Of a DNA stretch of 64,000 nucleotides, positions 7,650 to 17,388 are shown piece after piece. The notes under the pieces are model-generated. The model was not told where the DNA came from. It saw nothing but the letters and a program-made list of their open reading frames with translations, and did not search any database. The position numbers were made by a program, and so were the translations under genes. How positions within the stretch are numbered: position 1 is the stretch's first letter; each line of letters begins with the position of its first letter. Source of the DNA: Lysobacter terrestris (lineage in GTDB: Bacteria; Pseudomonadota; Gammaproteobacteria; Xanthomonadales; Xanthomonadaceae); the NCBI RefSeq assembly GCF_014489475.1, contig NZ_CP060820.1, positions 558,001 through 622,000 of the forward strand. Direction: 5' to 3'.

Positions 7650-9140
7650 ATGGATAGCCGCAAGATCGAGCAGTTCGTGTCCGCCAAGTGGGACGAGGAA
7701 ATCGTTCCGCAACTCGTCGAATACATCCGCATTCCCAACAAGTCGCCGATGTTCGACGCCGACTGGGTCAAGAACGGCTACATGGACGCCGCGGTCGCGC
7801 TGATGGAGAAGTGGGCGCGCGCGCAGACCGTCCCCGGCATGCAGCTGGAAGTCGTGCGCCTGGAAGGCCGCACGCCGCTGATCTTCATCGACATCCCCGC
7901 GTCCAACGGCGGTAGCAACGAGGATTGCGTGATCCTCTACGGCCACCTCGACAAGCAGCCCGAGATGACCGGCTGGGACGACGACCTCGGCCCGTGGAAG
8001 CCGGTGATCAAGGGCGACCGCCTGTACGGCCGCGGCGGCGCCGACGACGGCTACGCGATCTTCGGCTCGCTCACCGCGATCATGGCGCTGCAGCAGCAGG
8101 GCGTGGCGCATTCGCGTTGCGTGGTGCTGATCGAGGCCTGCGAGGAATCGGGCAGCTACGACCTGCCCGCCTACGTCGACCACCTCGCCGATCGCATCGG
8201 CAAGCCGTCGCTGGTCGTCTGCCTCGACTCGGGTTGCGGCAACTACGAACAGCTGTGGTGCACCACGTCGCTGCGCGGCCTGGCCGGCGGCAACTTCAGC
8301 GTGAAGGTGCTGGAGGAAGGCGTGCATTCGGGCGACGCCTCCGGCATCGTGCCGTCGAGCTTCCGCCTGATCCGCCAGCTGCTCTCGCGCATCGAGGACG
8401 AGCAGACCGGCCGCATCATCGTCGACGGCCTGCACGTCGAGATCCCGGAAGAACGCCAGGCGCAGGCGCAGGAAGCCGCGCGCGTACTGGATACCGCGAT
8501 CTTCGACAAGTTCCCGCTGGTGGCCGGCCTCAAGCCGATGGCCGACGAACTCAACGAACTGGTGCTCAACCGCACCTGGCGCCCCGCGCTGTCGGTCACC
8601 GGCGTCGACGGCATGCCGCCGCTGTCGTCTGCGGGCAACGTGCTGCGTCCCTTCACCTCGGTGAAGCTGTCGCTGCGCCTGCCGCCGACGCTGGACGGCA
8701 AGAAGGCCGGCGACCTGCTCAAGCAGACGCTCGAAGCCAACCCGCCGAACAACGCGGAGGTCACGCTGGAACTGGAAAAGGCCAGCACCGGTTGGAACGC
8801 GCCGGCGATGTCGTCGTGGCTGTCCAACGCGATCGACACCGCGAGCCAGGAGTTCTTCGGCCAGCCGGCGATGTACATGGGCGAAGGCGGCACGATCCCG
8901 TTCATGGGCATGCTCGGCGAGAAGTTCCCGGGCGCGCAGTTCATGATCACCGGCGTGCTCGGTCCGCACAGCAACGCGCACGGCCCGAACGAGTTCCTGC
9001 ACATCCCGATGGGCAAGCGCGTGACCGCGTCGGTCTCGCGCGTGATCGCCGAACACCACCTGGCGAGCCAGCGCGGCGAAACCCGCGGCGTGGCCGCAGT
9101 GGCCGGCGGCGAGCACCACGGCGACCACGGCTGCTGCTGA
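7650..9140 (+). CDS. M20 family metallopeptidase (dipeptidase-like)
   Basis: A 496-residue cytosolic di-zinc peptidase. Metal-ligand motifs are visible: YGHLDKQPE (His), GRGGADDGYA (bridging Asp), EACEESGSYD (catalytic Glu pair), CLDSGCGN (Asp) and a late His in GPHSNAHGPNEFLHI. Length fits the M20 dipeptidase/carnosinase group. The substrate is not determinable. The protein ends in a His/Cys-rich tail, GGEHHGDHGCC, beyond the usual fold end. A terminator-like hairpin follows. The ATG start is supported by alignment at MDSRKIEQFVSAKWDEEI. Confidence 0.9.
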   Translation: MDSRKIEQFVSAKWDEEIVPQLVEYIRIPNKSPMFDADWVKNGYMDAAVALMEKWARAQTVPGMQLEVVRLEGRTPLIFIDIPASNGGSNEDCVILYGHLDKQPEMTGWDDDLGPWKPVIKGDRLYGRGGADDGYAIFGSLTAIMALQQQGVAHSRCVVLIEACEESGSYDLPAYVDHLADRIGKPSLVVCLDSGCGNYEQLWCTTSLRGLAGGNFSVKVLEEGVHSGDASGIVPSSFRLIRQLLSRIEDEQTGRIIVDGLHVEIPEERQAQAQEAARVLDTAIFDKFPLVAGLKPMADELNELVLNRTWRPALSVTGVDGMPPLSSAGNVLRPFTSVKLSLRLPPTLDGKKAGDLLKQTLEANPPNNAEVTLELEKASTGWNAPAMSSWLSNAIDTASQEFFGQPAMYMGEGGTIPFMGMLGEKFPGAQFMITGVLGPHSNAHGPNEFLHIPMGKRVTASVSRVIAEHHLASQRGETRGVAAVAGGEHHGDHGCC

Positions 9141-9157
9141 TTGCCCGCGCTGTACTG

Positions 9158-9186
9158 AAAAAGCCCGGCCAACGCCGAGCTTTTTT
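9158..9186 (+). terminator. Terminator-like hairpin after the M20 peptidase gene
   Basis: AAAAAGC plus CCGGC pairs imperfectly with GCCG plus GCTTTTTT around a short loop, ending in six T. It lies about 18 bases after the peptidase stop. Confidence 0.65.
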
Positions 9187-9299
9187 CTTGCCCGGCCCGG
9201 GCGCCGCGCGTCCACGCTGCACCGCAGCGTGCCGGGCCGGGGCATGCCTGTAGGATGGCCCCGCCCCACACCAACCAGCGATTCAACAGGAGTACCTCC

Positions 9300-9560
9300 A
9301 TGTTCGAAGGCGTCATTGGTTACATCATCGGCGGTGCGGTCATCGGCATCCTGGCCCGCTTCTTCAAGCCCGGCGCCGACCCGATGGGCTGGATCCTCAC
9401 CATCCTGCTCGGCATCGCCGGCGCCCTGGTCGGCAGCCGGCTCGCGGCCATGCTCAACCTGACCGGCACGGTCATGGTCTGGGCCTGCGCAATTGTTGCG
9501 GCGATCGTCCTGCTGTTCCTGTACGAGACGATCCGCAAGAAGACCGCGAAAGCCGCCTGA
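9300..9560 (+). CDS. GlsB/YeaQ/YmgE family membrane protein
   Basis: 86 residues forming three predicted membrane helices. The family pattern IIGGAVIGILARFF lies in helix 1, a glycine-rich GWILTILLGIAGALVGSRLA in helix 2, and the third helix ends in a basic tail (RKKTAKAA). Members are stress-induced inner-membrane (transglycosylase-associated-like) proteins of unknown mechanism. The start ATG follows an AACAGGAGTA ribosome site. It is tail-to-tail with cysNC across a shared palindromic terminator. Confidence 0.88.
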   Translation: MFEGVIGYIIGGAVIGILARFFKPGADPMGWILTILLGIAGALVGSRLAAMLNLTGTVMVWACAIVAAIVLLFLYETIRKKTAKAA

Positions 9561-9575
9561 GGCCAGCACGGACGC

Positions 9576-9609
9576 AAACAAAACCCCGGCGGATGCCGGG
9601 GTTTTGTTT
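9576..9609. terminator. Bidirectional terminator between the GlsB-type gene and cysNC
   Basis: A perfect 15-base inverted repeat: AAACAAAACCCCGGC (9576-9590), loop GGAT... to GCCGGGGTTTTGTTT (9595-9609). It has A-runs on the left and T-runs on the right, so it can terminate transcription from both convergent genes. Confidence 0.92.
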
Positions 9610-9634
9610 TGGTGCCTGCCGCTGCGCCGACCGG

Positions 9635-11521
9635 TCAGTCGAGCAGGCGCGCGATCACCTGCTGCGCCAGTGCTTCCGGCGTTTCCTGCACGGTGTCGAG
9701 TACGAGTTCCGCGCGCTCGGGCGCTTCGTACGGCGAATCGATGCCGGTGAAGTTCGGAATCCGGCCCGCACGCGCCTTCGCATACAGGCCCTTCACGTCG
9801 CGCCGCTCGGCGACTTCCAGCGGGGTGTCGACGAACACTTCGACGAACTCACCCGGCTCGAACAGTTCACGCGCCATGCGCCGCTCCGCGCGGAACGGCG
9901 AGATGAAGCTCACCAGCACGATCAGGCCCGCATCGACCATCAGCCTGGCGACTTCGGCGACGCGGCGGATGTTCTCCACGCGGTCCTCGTCGGTGAAGCC
10001 CAGGTCCTTGTTGAGGCCGTGGCGCACGTTGTCGCCATCGAGGATGTAGCAGTGGTGGCCCATCGCGTGCAGGCGCTTCTCCACCAGGTTCGCGATCGTC
10101 GATTTGCCCGAGCCCGACAGGCCGGTGAACCACACGCAGCGCGGCGCCTGCGCCTTGCTGCGCGCGCGCGCGGCCTTGTCGACATCGACGTGCTGCCAGT
10201 GGATGTTGCCGGCGCGGCGCAGGGCGAAGTCGATCGTGCCGGCCGCCACGGTGGCGTTGGTCTGGCGGTCGATGAGGATGAAGCCGCCCAGCTCGCGGTT
10301 GTCGGCGTAGGCCTCGAAGGCGATGGCGTGGTCGAGGTACAGGTTGCAGTAGCCGACCTCGTTGAGCTCCAGGTGCTTGGCGGCCAGCTGTTCCTGCGTG
10401 TTGACGTCGACCTTGTGCTTGATCTCGGTGACGCTGGCGCTGACGGTACGCGTGCCGATCTTGAGCCAGTACGGACGGCCCGGCAGCAGGCGCTGCTCGC
10501 CCATCCACAGCACGTGCGCGGCGAACTGGTCGGCGACCTGCGGCGGTTGCTGCGCGGCGGCGATCACGTCGCCGCGGCTGATGTCGAGTTCGTCGGCCAG
10601 GGTCAGCGTGATCGCCTGCCCGGCGACACCTGTTTCCTGGTCGCCCTGCGCGCCGATCACGCGCACGACTTTCGAGCGCCGCCCCGACGGCAGCGCGACG
10701 ATCTCGTCGCCCGGCTTCACCGCGCCGGCGGCTATGCTGCCGGCAAAACCGCGAAAGTCCTGGTTGGGCCGGTTCACCCACTGGATCGGCAGGCGGAAGC
10801 CGAGCGCCGCGCCGCGCGCACCGGGTTCGACGCTCTCAAGGTAGCCCAGCAGGCTCGTGCCCTGGTACCAGGGCGTATTCGGCGAACGCTGCAGCAGGTT
10901 GTCGCCCTTCAGCGCTGACAACGGGATGGCGGTGACGTGGTCGATGCCGAGTTGCTCGGCCAGTTCGCGATAGCCCGCGACGATCGCGTCGAACACCGCC
11001 TGGTCGTAGCCGACCAGGTCCATCTTGTTCACCGCCAGCACCACGTGGCGGATGCCCAGCAGCGAGACGATGTAGCTGTGCCGGCGCGTCTGCGTCAGCA
11101 GGCCCTTGCGCGCATCGACCAGCACCACGGCGACGTCGGCGGTCGACGCACCCGTGGCCATGTTGCGCGTGTACTGCTCGTGCCCGGGGCAGTCGGCGAC
11201 GATGAACTTGCGCTTGTCGGTGCTGAAGAAACGGTAGGCGACGTCGATGGTGATGCCCTGCTCTCGCTCCGCGGCGAGGCCGTCGAGCAGCAGCGCGTAA
11301 TCGATGTCGTCGCCCTGCGTGCCGTGGCGGCGGCTGTCCTTGTCGAGCGCGGCGAGCTGGTCTTCGAACAGGCCCTTGCTCTCGTACAGCAGGCGGCCGA
11401 TCAGCGTGCTCTTGCCGTCGTCGACGCTGCCGCAGGTGATGAAGCGCAGCAGGCCCTTGGTCTCGTGCTGGTGCAGGTAGGCAGCGACGGCGGCCGCGGC
11501 GCTGGCGTTTTCCGCGCTCAT
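9635..11521 (-). CDS. cysNC: Fused sulfate adenylyltransferase large subunit / APS kinase (CysNC)
   Basis: 628 residues joining two activities. Residues about 25-450 are the CysN GTPase: P-loop GSVDDGKST at 31-39, switch [13 protein letters not shown] near 110, and NKMD for guanine. It drives ATP sulfurylase together with CysD. From about residue 460 comes APS kinase (CysC): Walker [20 protein letters not shown], and the active-site serine in [11 protein letters not shown]. It converts sulfate to APS and then PAPS. Translation is coupled to cysD (TGATG overlap at 11519-11523). Confidence 0.96.
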   Translation of the reverse strand: MSAENASAAAAVAAYLHQHETKGLLRFITCGSVDDGKSTLIGRLLYESKGLFEDQLAALDKDSRRHGTQGDDIDYALLLDGLAAEREQGITIDVAYRFFSTDKRKFIVADCPGHEQYTRNMATGASTADVAVVLVDARKGLLTQTRRHSYIVSLLGIRHVVLAVNKMDLVGYDQAVFDAIVAGYRELAEQLGIDHVTAIPLSALKGDNLLQRSPNTPWYQGTSLLGYLESVEPGARGAALGFRLPIQWVNRPNQDFRGFAGSIAAGAVKPGDEIVALPSGRRSKVVRVIGAQGDQETGVAGQAITLTLADELDISRGDVIAAAQQPPQVADQFAAHVLWMGEQRLLPGRPYWLKIGTRTVSASVTEIKHKVDVNTQEQLAAKHLELNEVGYCNLYLDHAIAFEAYADNRELGGFILIDRQTNATVAAGTIDFALRRAGNIHWQHVDVDKAARARSKAQAPRCVWFTGLSGSGKSTIANLVEKRLHAMGHHCYILDGDNVRHGLNKDLGFTDEDRVENIRRVAEVARLMVDAGLIVLVSFISPFRAERRMARELFEPGEFVEVFVDTPLEVAERRDVKGLYAKARAGRIPNFTGIDSPYEAPERAELVLDTVQETPEALAQQVIARLLD

Positions 11522-12483
11522 CAGAAATAGCCCTCCTGCTTCTTCTTCTCCATCGACGCGGAGGGATCGTGGTCGATCACCCGGCCCTGGCGTTCGGACG
11601 TCGTGGCGACGAGCATCTCGGCGATGATCTTCTCCAGCGTGTCGGCATCGGACTCGATCGCGCCGGTGAGCGGATAGCAGCCCAGCGTGCGGAAGCGCAC
11701 CTGCCTGTGTTCGGGCCTTTCACCCGCGCGCAGCGGCAGGCGCTCGTCGTCGACCATGAGCAAGGCACCGTCGCGTTCGACCACCGGGCGCTGCGCCGCG
11801 AAGTACAGCGACGGCACCGGGATCTTCTCGCGGTAGATGTACAGCCACACGTCCAGCTCGGTCCAATTGGAGATCGGGAACACGCGCACCGATTCGCCCT
11901 TGTGGATGCGGGTGTTGTAGAGACTCCACAGCTCCGGGCGCTGGTTCTTCGGGTCCCAGCGGTGCTGTTCGTTGCGGAAGGAGAAGATGCGCTCCTTCGC
12001 CCGCGACTTCTCCTCGTCGCGACGCGCACCGCCGATCGCGGCGTCGAAACCGAATTGGTCCAGCGCCTGCTTCAGCGCCTGCGTCTTCATCACGTCGGTG
12101 TGCACGGTCGCGCCGTGGCTGATCGGGCCGATGCCCTGCGCCACGCCGTCGGGGTTGGTGTGCACGTGCAGGGTGACGCCGGTTTCGGCGGCGCGGCGGT
12201 CGCGGAAGGCGATCATCTCGCGGAACTTCCAGCCGGTATCGACGTGCAGCAGCGGGATCGGCGGCTTGCCCGGCGCGAAGGCCTTGCCCAGCAGGTGCAG
12301 CAGCACCGAGCTGTCCTTGCCGACCGAATACAGCATCACCGGGTTGCGGAAGCCGGCGGCGACTTCGCGCAGGATGTGGATGCTCTCCGCCTCGAGGCGG
12401 TCGAGGTGGCTGAGGGCCTGCGGGCCCAGGGCAGTCGGGGCACTCGGATTCGGGGGCAACGGGTTCAAGAGCGGCAGTGACAT
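11521..12483 (-). CDS. cysD: Sulfate adenylyltransferase small subunit CysD
   Basis: A 320-residue PP-loop ATP pyrophosphatase. The P-loop [18 protein letters not shown] lies at about residues 52-69, and [13 protein letters not shown] follows. [19 protein letters not shown] and [18 protein letters not shown] are CysD signatures. It adenylates sulfate with the CysN half of CysNC. A 20-residue Pro/Leu-rich N-terminal extension precedes the conserved [18 protein letters not shown]. First gene of a cysD-cysNC operon divergent from cysJIH. Confidence 0.96.
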   Translation of the reverse strand: MSLPLLNPLPPNPSAPTALGPQALSHLDRLEAESIHILREVAAGFRNPVMLYSVGKDSSVLLHLLGKAFAPGKPPIPLLHVDTGWKFREMIAFRDRRAAETGVTLHVHTNPDGVAQGIGPISHGATVHTDVMKTQALKQALDQFGFDAAIGGARRDEEKSRAKERIFSFRNEQHRWDPKNQRPELWSLYNTRIHKGESVRVFPISNWTELDVWLYIYREKIPVPSLYFAAQRPVVERDGALLMVDDERLPLRAGERPEHRQVRFRTLGCYPLTGAIESDADTLEKIIAEMLVATTSERQGRVIDHDPSASMEKKKQEGYF

Positions 12484-12673
12484 CGGCTGGAGGGGCGCGC
12501 AACTGGCGCCATCGTACGCAAATCGGGGCGGGATGCCCGACCGGGGACGCAGTATGGCCAGAAGCGGGCGAGCGGTAGATGCAGGCTCGGCATAAGCGCA
12601 TAGCGCGAAGTCCTTTCTCGCCGCGCGCAGGCCTAACTAGCCTCGCAGCATCGATCCACTCCCGAGCTGCACG
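12484..12673. promoter_or_regulatory. Divergent cysD / cysJ promoter region
   Basis: A 190-base gap between two divergent sulfate-assimilation operons. It must hold both promoters and, by analogy with other proteobacteria, CysB-type activator sites. The most AT-rich piece is around 12590-12603 (GGCATAAGCGCATAGCG), with a weak internal repeat of GCATA. I cannot define an operator exactly. Confidence 0.45.
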
Positions 12674-14554
12674 ATGTCCGCTTCGCCCGCCCCCGCCCCC
12701 GCTTCGACCGGCACGCTCGGCCTGGTCGCGCCGCCGTCCCTGCTTTCGCAGGAGCAGGCGGCGCTGCTCGAGCAGTTGACCGGCGGCCTCGACGGCGCCG
12801 GCCTGTGGTGGGTGTCGGGCTATGCCGCGGGCCTGGCGCGTTCGCAGTCATTGCCCGCATCGCGACCTGCGGCCGTGCCGGCGATGGAGGCGCAGGCCGC
12901 GGCGCGCCTGACCATCGTCTACGGCAGCCAGACCGGCAACGCCAGGCGCCTTGCCGAACAGCTCGCGCAGCAGGTCGAAGCCGCCGGCCTGGGCGCGCGC
13001 CTGGTCCGCGCCGACGCCTACGCCACGCGCGAGCTCAAGAACGAACGCCACCTCGCCATCGTCATCAGCACCCAGGGCGACGGCGATCCGCCGGACGACG
13101 CACGCGGCTTCGTCGAGTTCATCGCCGGCAAGCGCGCGCCCCAGCTGCCGGACCTGCGCTATGCCGTGCTGGCGCTGGGCGATTCCAGCTACCCGCAGTT
13201 CTGCGCGATCGGCCGGCGCCTGGACGAACGCCTGGCCGAACTCGGCGCGCAGCGCTGGTTCGCGCGCGGCGAAGCCGATCTCGACATCGACACGGTCGCC
13301 ACGCCGTGGCTGGCCAGCGCGCTCGCCGCGGCGAAGGAAGCACTGAAGCCGCAGGCACCGCTGGCGACGGTCACCCCGCTGCGCCCGCTGGCGAGCGCGG
13401 TGAGCCTGTACACGCGCGACAACCCGTTCCACGCCGAGCTGCTGGTCAACCAGCGCATCACCGGCCGCGGCAGCGAGAAAGTGGCTTCAAATAAGGACAT
13501 CCGTCACTTCGAGCTGTCGCTGGCAGGTTCGGGCCTGCACTACGAACCCGGCGACGCGCTGGGCGTGTGGCCGGTGAATCCGCCGCGCCTGGTCGAGGCC
13601 GTGCTGGCGACGCTGGAACTCGACGGCGCGCAGGCGGTGACCCACGGCGCACAGACGCTGCCGTTGCGCGAATGGCTGTCGCACCGGCGCGAACTCACGC
13701 GCCTGTCGCGGCCGTTCGTGGCGACGCACGCGGCGCACGCGCAGAGCGCGGTGCTCAACGCCCTGCTGGCGCCCGATCGTGCGGCCGATTTCACAAAGTT
13801 GCTGGCCGAGAACCAGGTGATCGACCTGCTCCTGGCGCACCCGGCGGCCTGGAGCGGCGAGGAACTGGTGGCTGCGTTGCGTCCGCTCGCGCCGCGGCTG
13901 TATTCGATCGCCTCCAGCACGCGTGCCGTCGGCGCGGAGGAAGTCCACCTCACCGTGGCACACATCGAATACGAAGCCGCCGGCGGCCACACCGACGAGC
14001 GCCTACGTTGGGGCGCGGCCTCCAGCTTCCTGGCGCGCACGGCCGAGGGCGGCAAGGTGCCGGTCTTCATCGAGCCCAACGAGCGCTTCCGCGTGCCGAA
14101 GGACGGGACGCGCGACGTCATCCTGGTCGGTCCGGGCACTGGCGTCGCGCCGTTCCGCGGCTTCGTGCAGGAGCGTGCCGCCACCGGCGCCAGCGGCCGC
14201 AACTGGCTGTTCTTCGGCAACCCGCACGCACGCAGCGATTTCCTCTACCAGCTCGAATGGCAGGACGCGCTCAAGCGTGGCGAACTGCACCGTCTCGACC
14301 TCGCCTTCTCGCGCGACCAGGCGCACAAGGTGTACGTGCAGGATCGCCTGCGCGAACACGGCGCCGAGGTATTCGCCTGGCTGGAAGGCGGCGCCCACGT
14401 CTACGTCTGCGGCGACGCGACGCGCATGGCCAAGGACGTGCACGCGGCGTTGTTGCAGATCATCGCCACGCACGGCGGCAGGTCGGCCGATGACGCCAAC
14501 GATTACCTCAACGACCTGCAGGCGCAGGGCCGCTATTCGCGGGATGTGTACTGA
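12674..14554 (+). CDS. cysJ: Sulfite reductase flavoprotein alpha subunit CysJ
   Basis: 626 residues. The flavodoxin FMN domain has [18 protein letters not shown] at about residues 79-96, then [16 protein letters not shown]. The FAD/NADPH reductase domain has RLYSIASST (FAD binding), [17 protein letters not shown] (NADPH pyrophosphate) and a C-terminal [16 protein letters not shown] ending in the stacking Tyr. It passes electrons from NADPH to CysI. It is followed by cysI across an 80-base nested palindrome, so the two genes are not overlapped as in many cys operons. Confidence 0.95.
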   Translation: MSASPAPAPASTGTLGLVAPPSLLSQEQAALLEQLTGGLDGAGLWWVSGYAAGLARSQSLPASRPAAVPAMEAQAAARLTIVYGSQTGNARRLAEQLAQQVEAAGLGARLVRADAYATRELKNERHLAIVISTQGDGDPPDDARGFVEFIAGKRAPQLPDLRYAVLALGDSSYPQFCAIGRRLDERLAELGAQRWFARGEADLDIDTVATPWLASALAAAKEALKPQAPLATVTPLRPLASAVSLYTRDNPFHAELLVNQRITGRGSEKVASNKDIRHFELSLAGSGLHYEPGDALGVWPVNPPRLVEAVLATLELDGAQAVTHGAQTLPLREWLSHRRELTRLSRPFVATHAAHAQSAVLNALLAPDRAADFTKLLAENQVIDLLLAHPAAWSGEELVAALRPLAPRLYSIASSTRAVGAEEVHLTVAHIEYEAAGGHTDERLRWGAASSFLARTAEGGKVPVFIEPNERFRVPKDGTRDVILVGPGTGVAPFRGFVQERAATGASGRNWLFFGNPHARSDFLYQLEWQDALKRGELHRLDLAFSRDQAHKVYVQDRLREHGAEVFAWLEGGAHVYVCGDATRMAKDVHAALLQIIATHGGRSADDANDYLNDLQAQGRYSRDVY

Positions 14555-14571
14555 TGAATTTCTCAACCACA

Positions 14572-14651
14572 GTAGCCCGGGTAAGCGAAGCGCACCCGGG
14601 ACCGACCGTCCAAGAGTCCCCGGGTGCGGCGTCCGGCCTTACCCGGGCTAC
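14572..14651. repeat. Nested palindromic REP/BIME-like element in the cysJ-cysI gap (family A)
   Basis: The outer arms are perfect: GTAGCCCGGGTAAG (14572-14585) pairs with CTTACCCGGGCTAC (14638-14651). The inner arms are also perfect: CGCACCCGGG (14591-14600) pairs with CCCGGGTGCG (14619-14628). It fills nearly all of the gap and ends one base before the cysI ribosome site GGAGG (14652-14656). A related half copy is at 21113-21145. Confidence 0.88.
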
Positions 14652-14656
14652 GGAGG
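14652..14656 (+). promoter_or_regulatory. cysI ribosome binding site abutting the palindrome
   Basis: GGAGG, seven bases before the GTG start at 14664. It supports the GTG start and directly follows the 3' arm of the family A palindrome. Confidence 0.8.
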
Positions 14657-14663
14657 TGCGGCC

Positions 14664-16382
14664 GTGAGCGCGCATTCCGTCGAAGACATCAAGAAATCCA
14701 GCGCCCGCCTGCGCGGCACGCTGCTGGAATCACTCGCCAATCCGGTCACCGGCGCGCTGGCCGACGACGACCAGACCCTGATCAAGTACCACGGCAGCTA
14801 CCAGCAGGACGACCGCGACCTGCGCGAGGAACGCCGCCAGCAGAAGCTGGAGCCGGCCTGGCAGTTCATGATCCGCACGCGCACGCCGGGCGGCGTGGTG
14901 TCGCCGGAGCAATGGCTCAAGCTGGATCGCATCGCCACCACCTACGCCGAGCGCGGCCTGCGCATCACCACGCGCCAGGCGTTCCAGTTCCATGGCGTGA
15001 TCAAGCGCGAGCTGAAGGCGACGATGGCCGCGATCAACGCCGCGCTGATCGACACGCTCGCCGCGTGCGGCGACGTCAACCGTAACGTCGCGGTTTCAGC
15101 CAACCCGCACGAATCGGCAGCGCATGCATTCGTGCATGCGCAGGCCGCGGCGTTGTCGAACCATCTGCTGCCCAACACCCGCGCCTACTACGAGATCTGG
15201 CTCGACGAGGAGCGCGTCGCCGGCAGCGGCGAGGAAGAAGACCGCATCTACGGCGACGCCTACCTGCCGCGCAAGTTCAAGATCGGCTTCGCGATCCCGC
15301 CGTACAACGACGTCGATGTGTTCGCGCAGGACTTGGGGTTCATCGCCATCATCGAAGCCGGCAAAGTCGTCGGCTACAACGTCAGCGTCGGCGGCGGCAT
15401 GGGCGCGACCCATGGCGACGCGGAAACCTACCCCCGACTCGCCGACGTGATCGGCTTCATCACCCCGGACCAGCTCGGCGCCGTCGCCGAAGCCGTGGTC
15501 ACCACCCAGCGCGACTGGGGCAACCGCGTGGTGCGCAAGCGCGCGCGGCTGAAGTACACCATCGACGACCGCGGTCTCGACGCCTTCAAGGCCGAAGTCG
15601 AACGCCGCGCCGGCTTCTCCCTGCCCGCGGCACGCCGCTTCGATTTCGTCCACAACGGCGACCGCTTCGGCTGGACCCGGACTGACAACGGCGCGGGCGA
15701 CAACGGACTGTGGCACCTGACGCTGCGCATCGTTGCCGGCCGCATCCAGGATCGCGAACAGCCGCACCTGACCGGCCTGCGCGAAATCGCCAAGGCGCTG
15801 CTGCCCTTCGATGGCGGCGCCAGCGCACCGGAATTCCGCATGACCGCGAACCAGAACCTGGTCATCGCCAACATTCCCGCCGAACAACGTGCGCACATTG
15901 ATTCGCTCGTCGCCTCGCATGGCCTCGGCGAGCACGTGCAGGCCTCGCCGGTGCGCCGCAATGCCATCGCCTGCGTGGCGTTGCCGACCTGCGGCCTGGC
16001 GATGGCGGAGGCCGAGCGCTACCTGCCCGACTTCCTCACCCGCATCGAAGAGCTGCTCGACACGCACGCACTGCGCGACCAACCGATCAACATCCGCCTC
16101 AGCGGTTGCCCCAACGGCTGCTCGCGGCCGTACCTCGGCGAGATCGCGCTCGTGGGCAAGGCGCCGGGGCGCTACAACCTGATGCTCGGCGCCTCGCACA
16201 AAGGCACCCGCCTCAACACCCTGTATCGCGAAAACATCGATGAAGCAGCGATCATCAAAGCGCTCGATCCGTTGTTCGCGCAATACGCCTCCGGCCGCGA
16301 AGCCGGCGAACACTTCGGCGACTTCCTCGTGCGTACGGGCGTGGTCGTGAGCAAGTCACTGCAACTGGAACTGGTCGCATGA
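14664..16382 (+). CDS. cysI: Sulfite reductase hemoprotein beta subunit CysI
   Basis: 572 residues, GTG start. The siroheme/[4Fe-4S] cysteines are complete: C437 and C443 in ACVALPTCG, then C482 and C486 in [12 protein letters not shown]. The N-terminal parachute motif [10 protein letters not shown] and the repeat [14 protein letters not shown] are also present. It catalyses six-electron reduction of sulfite to sulfide with CysJ. The start is set by GGAGG at 14652 and by family alignment at [16 protein letters not shown]. The stop overlaps cysH (ATGA at 16379-16382). Confidence 0.96.
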   Translation: MSAHSVEDIKKSSARLRGTLLESLANPVTGALADDDQTLIKYHGSYQQDDRDLREERRQQKLEPAWQFMIRTRTPGGVVSPEQWLKLDRIATTYAERGLRITTRQAFQFHGVIKRELKATMAAINAALIDTLAACGDVNRNVAVSANPHESAAHAFVHAQAAALSNHLLPNTRAYYEIWLDEERVAGSGEEEDRIYGDAYLPRKFKIGFAIPPYNDVDVFAQDLGFIAIIEAGKVVGYNVSVGGGMGATHGDAETYPRLADVIGFITPDQLGAVAEAVVTTQRDWGNRVVRKRARLKYTIDDRGLDAFKAEVERRAGFSLPAARRFDFVHNGDRFGWTRTDNGAGDNGLWHLTLRIVAGRIQDREQPHLTGLREIAKALLPFDGGASAPEFRMTANQNLVIANIPAEQRAHIDSLVASHGLGEHVQASPVRRNAIACVALPTCGLAMAEAERYLPDFLTRIEELLDTHALRDQPINIRLSGCPNGCSRPYLGEIALVGKAPGRYNLMLGASHKGTRLNTLYRENIDEAAIIKALDPLFAQYASGREAGEHFGDFLVRTGVVVSKSLQLELVA

Positions 16383-17119
16383 GCCCGCCCGATCCCATCA
16401 CCGCCGCCGAGTCGCCGCGCTCGCTGGACGAACTCAACCAATGGCTGGCGACGCGTTCCGCCGAGGAACGCGTGGCCTGGGGCCTGGCGAACCTCGCCGG
16501 CGGGCACGCGCTGTCGTCGAGCTTCGGCGCGCAGGCGGCGGTGTCGCTGCATCTGGTCACGCGGCAGAAGGCGGACATCCCGGTGGTCCTGGTCGACACC
16601 GGCTACCTGTTTCCGGAGACGTACCGCTTCGTCGACGAGCTCACCGAACGGCTGGCGCTGAACCTCAAGGTCTATCGCCCGCAGATCGGCATCGCCTGGA
16701 TGGAGGCGCGCTTCGGCAAGCTGTGGGAACAGGGCGTGGATGGCATCGAGCGCTACAACCGCCTGCGCAAGGTCGAGCCGATGCAGCGCGCGCTGCGCGA
16801 ACTCGGCGCGCGCACGTGGATCTCCGGCATCCGCCGTTCGCAGTCGCGCAGCCGTGCGCAGACGCCGTTCCTGCAGCTGCACGACGGCCGCTGGAAACTG
16901 CACCCGCTCGCAGACTGGAGCGACCGCGACGTGTGGACCTATCTGCAGAAGCACGACCTGCCCTACCACCCGCTCTGGCACGACGGCTACGTCTCGATCG
17001 GCGACGTGCACACCACGCGCCGGCTGGAAGCGGGCATGAGCGAGGAGGACACGCGCTACTTCGGGCTGAAGCGCGAGTGCGGGTTGCACGAGGAGTGGGA
17101 CAACCATCGCGCCGCGTGA
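16379..17119 (+). CDS. cysH: PAPS reductase CysH
   Basis: 246 residues. It reduces PAPS to sulfite with thioredoxin. Motifs are [15 protein letters not shown] (PP-loop-like), [30 protein letters not shown] and the C-terminal catalytic ECGLH (Cys234). The extra CC pairs that would bind the 4Fe-4S cluster of APS reductases are absent, so PAPS (made by CysNC) is the expected substrate. Last gene of cysJIH; convergent with the CysB-type regulator across a palindrome-rich gap. Confidence 0.95.
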   Translation: MSPPDPITAAESPRSLDELNQWLATRSAEERVAWGLANLAGGHALSSSFGAQAAVSLHLVTRQKADIPVVLVDTGYLFPETYRFVDELTERLALNLKVYRPQIGIAWMEARFGKLWEQGVDGIERYNRLRKVEPMQRALRELGARTWISGIRRSQSRSRAQTPFLQLHDGRWKLHPLADWSDRDVWTYLQKHDLPYHPLWHDGYVSIGDVHTTRRLEAGMSEEDTRYFGLKRECGLHEEWDNHRAA

Positions 17120-17148
17120 GGCACCTCACTCTTGGCCGACGGACCTAT

Positions 17149-17174
17149 CCCTCTCCCCGCTTGCGGGGAGAGGG
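17149..17174. repeat. Family B palindromic repeat, copy 1
   Basis: CCCTCTCCCCGC (17149-17160) pairs perfectly with GCGGGGAGAGGG (17163-17174) around TT. It is followed by the family tail TGGCGAAGCCGGGTGAGGGGG. An inverted, diverged copy is at about 17299-17368 in the same gap. Confidence 0.8.
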
Positions 17175-17228
17175 TGGCGAAGCCGGGTGAGGGGGAGGCC
17201 GGAGCCGAGCGATTTCGGTGGTTGTGAC

Positions 17229-17264
17229 GTGTCGAGTGCGGGCACCTTCCCTGGCACTCGACAC
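17229..17264. repeat. Perfect inverted repeat in the centre of the cysH-cysB gap
   Basis: GTGTCGAGTGC (17229-17239) pairs perfectly with GCACTCGACAC (17254-17264) across 14 bases. It lies midway between the two family B copies. No T-run follows, so it is read as a structural repeat or site, not a clear terminator. Confidence 0.75.
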
Positions 17265-17298
17265 TTGGCTACCACGTCTGGATCGCGGCGCCGTTGGC

Positions 17299-17368
17299 CC
17301 CTCATCCGCCCTTCCCTCAGCGGCCTGCCGGCCGCTTCGACCTTCTCCCCGCTGAAGCGGGGAGAAGG
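17299..17368. repeat. Family B palindromic repeat, copy 2 (inverted, diverged)
   Basis: CCTTCTCCCCGC (17341-17352) pairs with GCGGGGAGAAGG (17357-17368). The preceding CCCCTCATCCG ... GCTTCGACC (from about 17299) is the reverse complement of the copy 1 tail with an internal GC-rich insertion. The two copies therefore face each other. The hairpin stands 20 bases beyond the regulator stop and may serve as its terminator. Confidence 0.7.
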
Positions 17369-17388
17369 AACAAATCACGCCGTCTGGC

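Noticed and set aside
7383-9581. Long minus-strand extension (over 800 codons in total) upstream of the HhH protein gene
   Set aside because: It runs antisense through the M20 peptidase and GlsB-type genes. The signal peptide and ribosome site place the real start at 7382.
9635-11521. CysNC as two separate genes with a frameshift
   Set aside because: One uninterrupted frame covers both domains; the fusion is a known arrangement.
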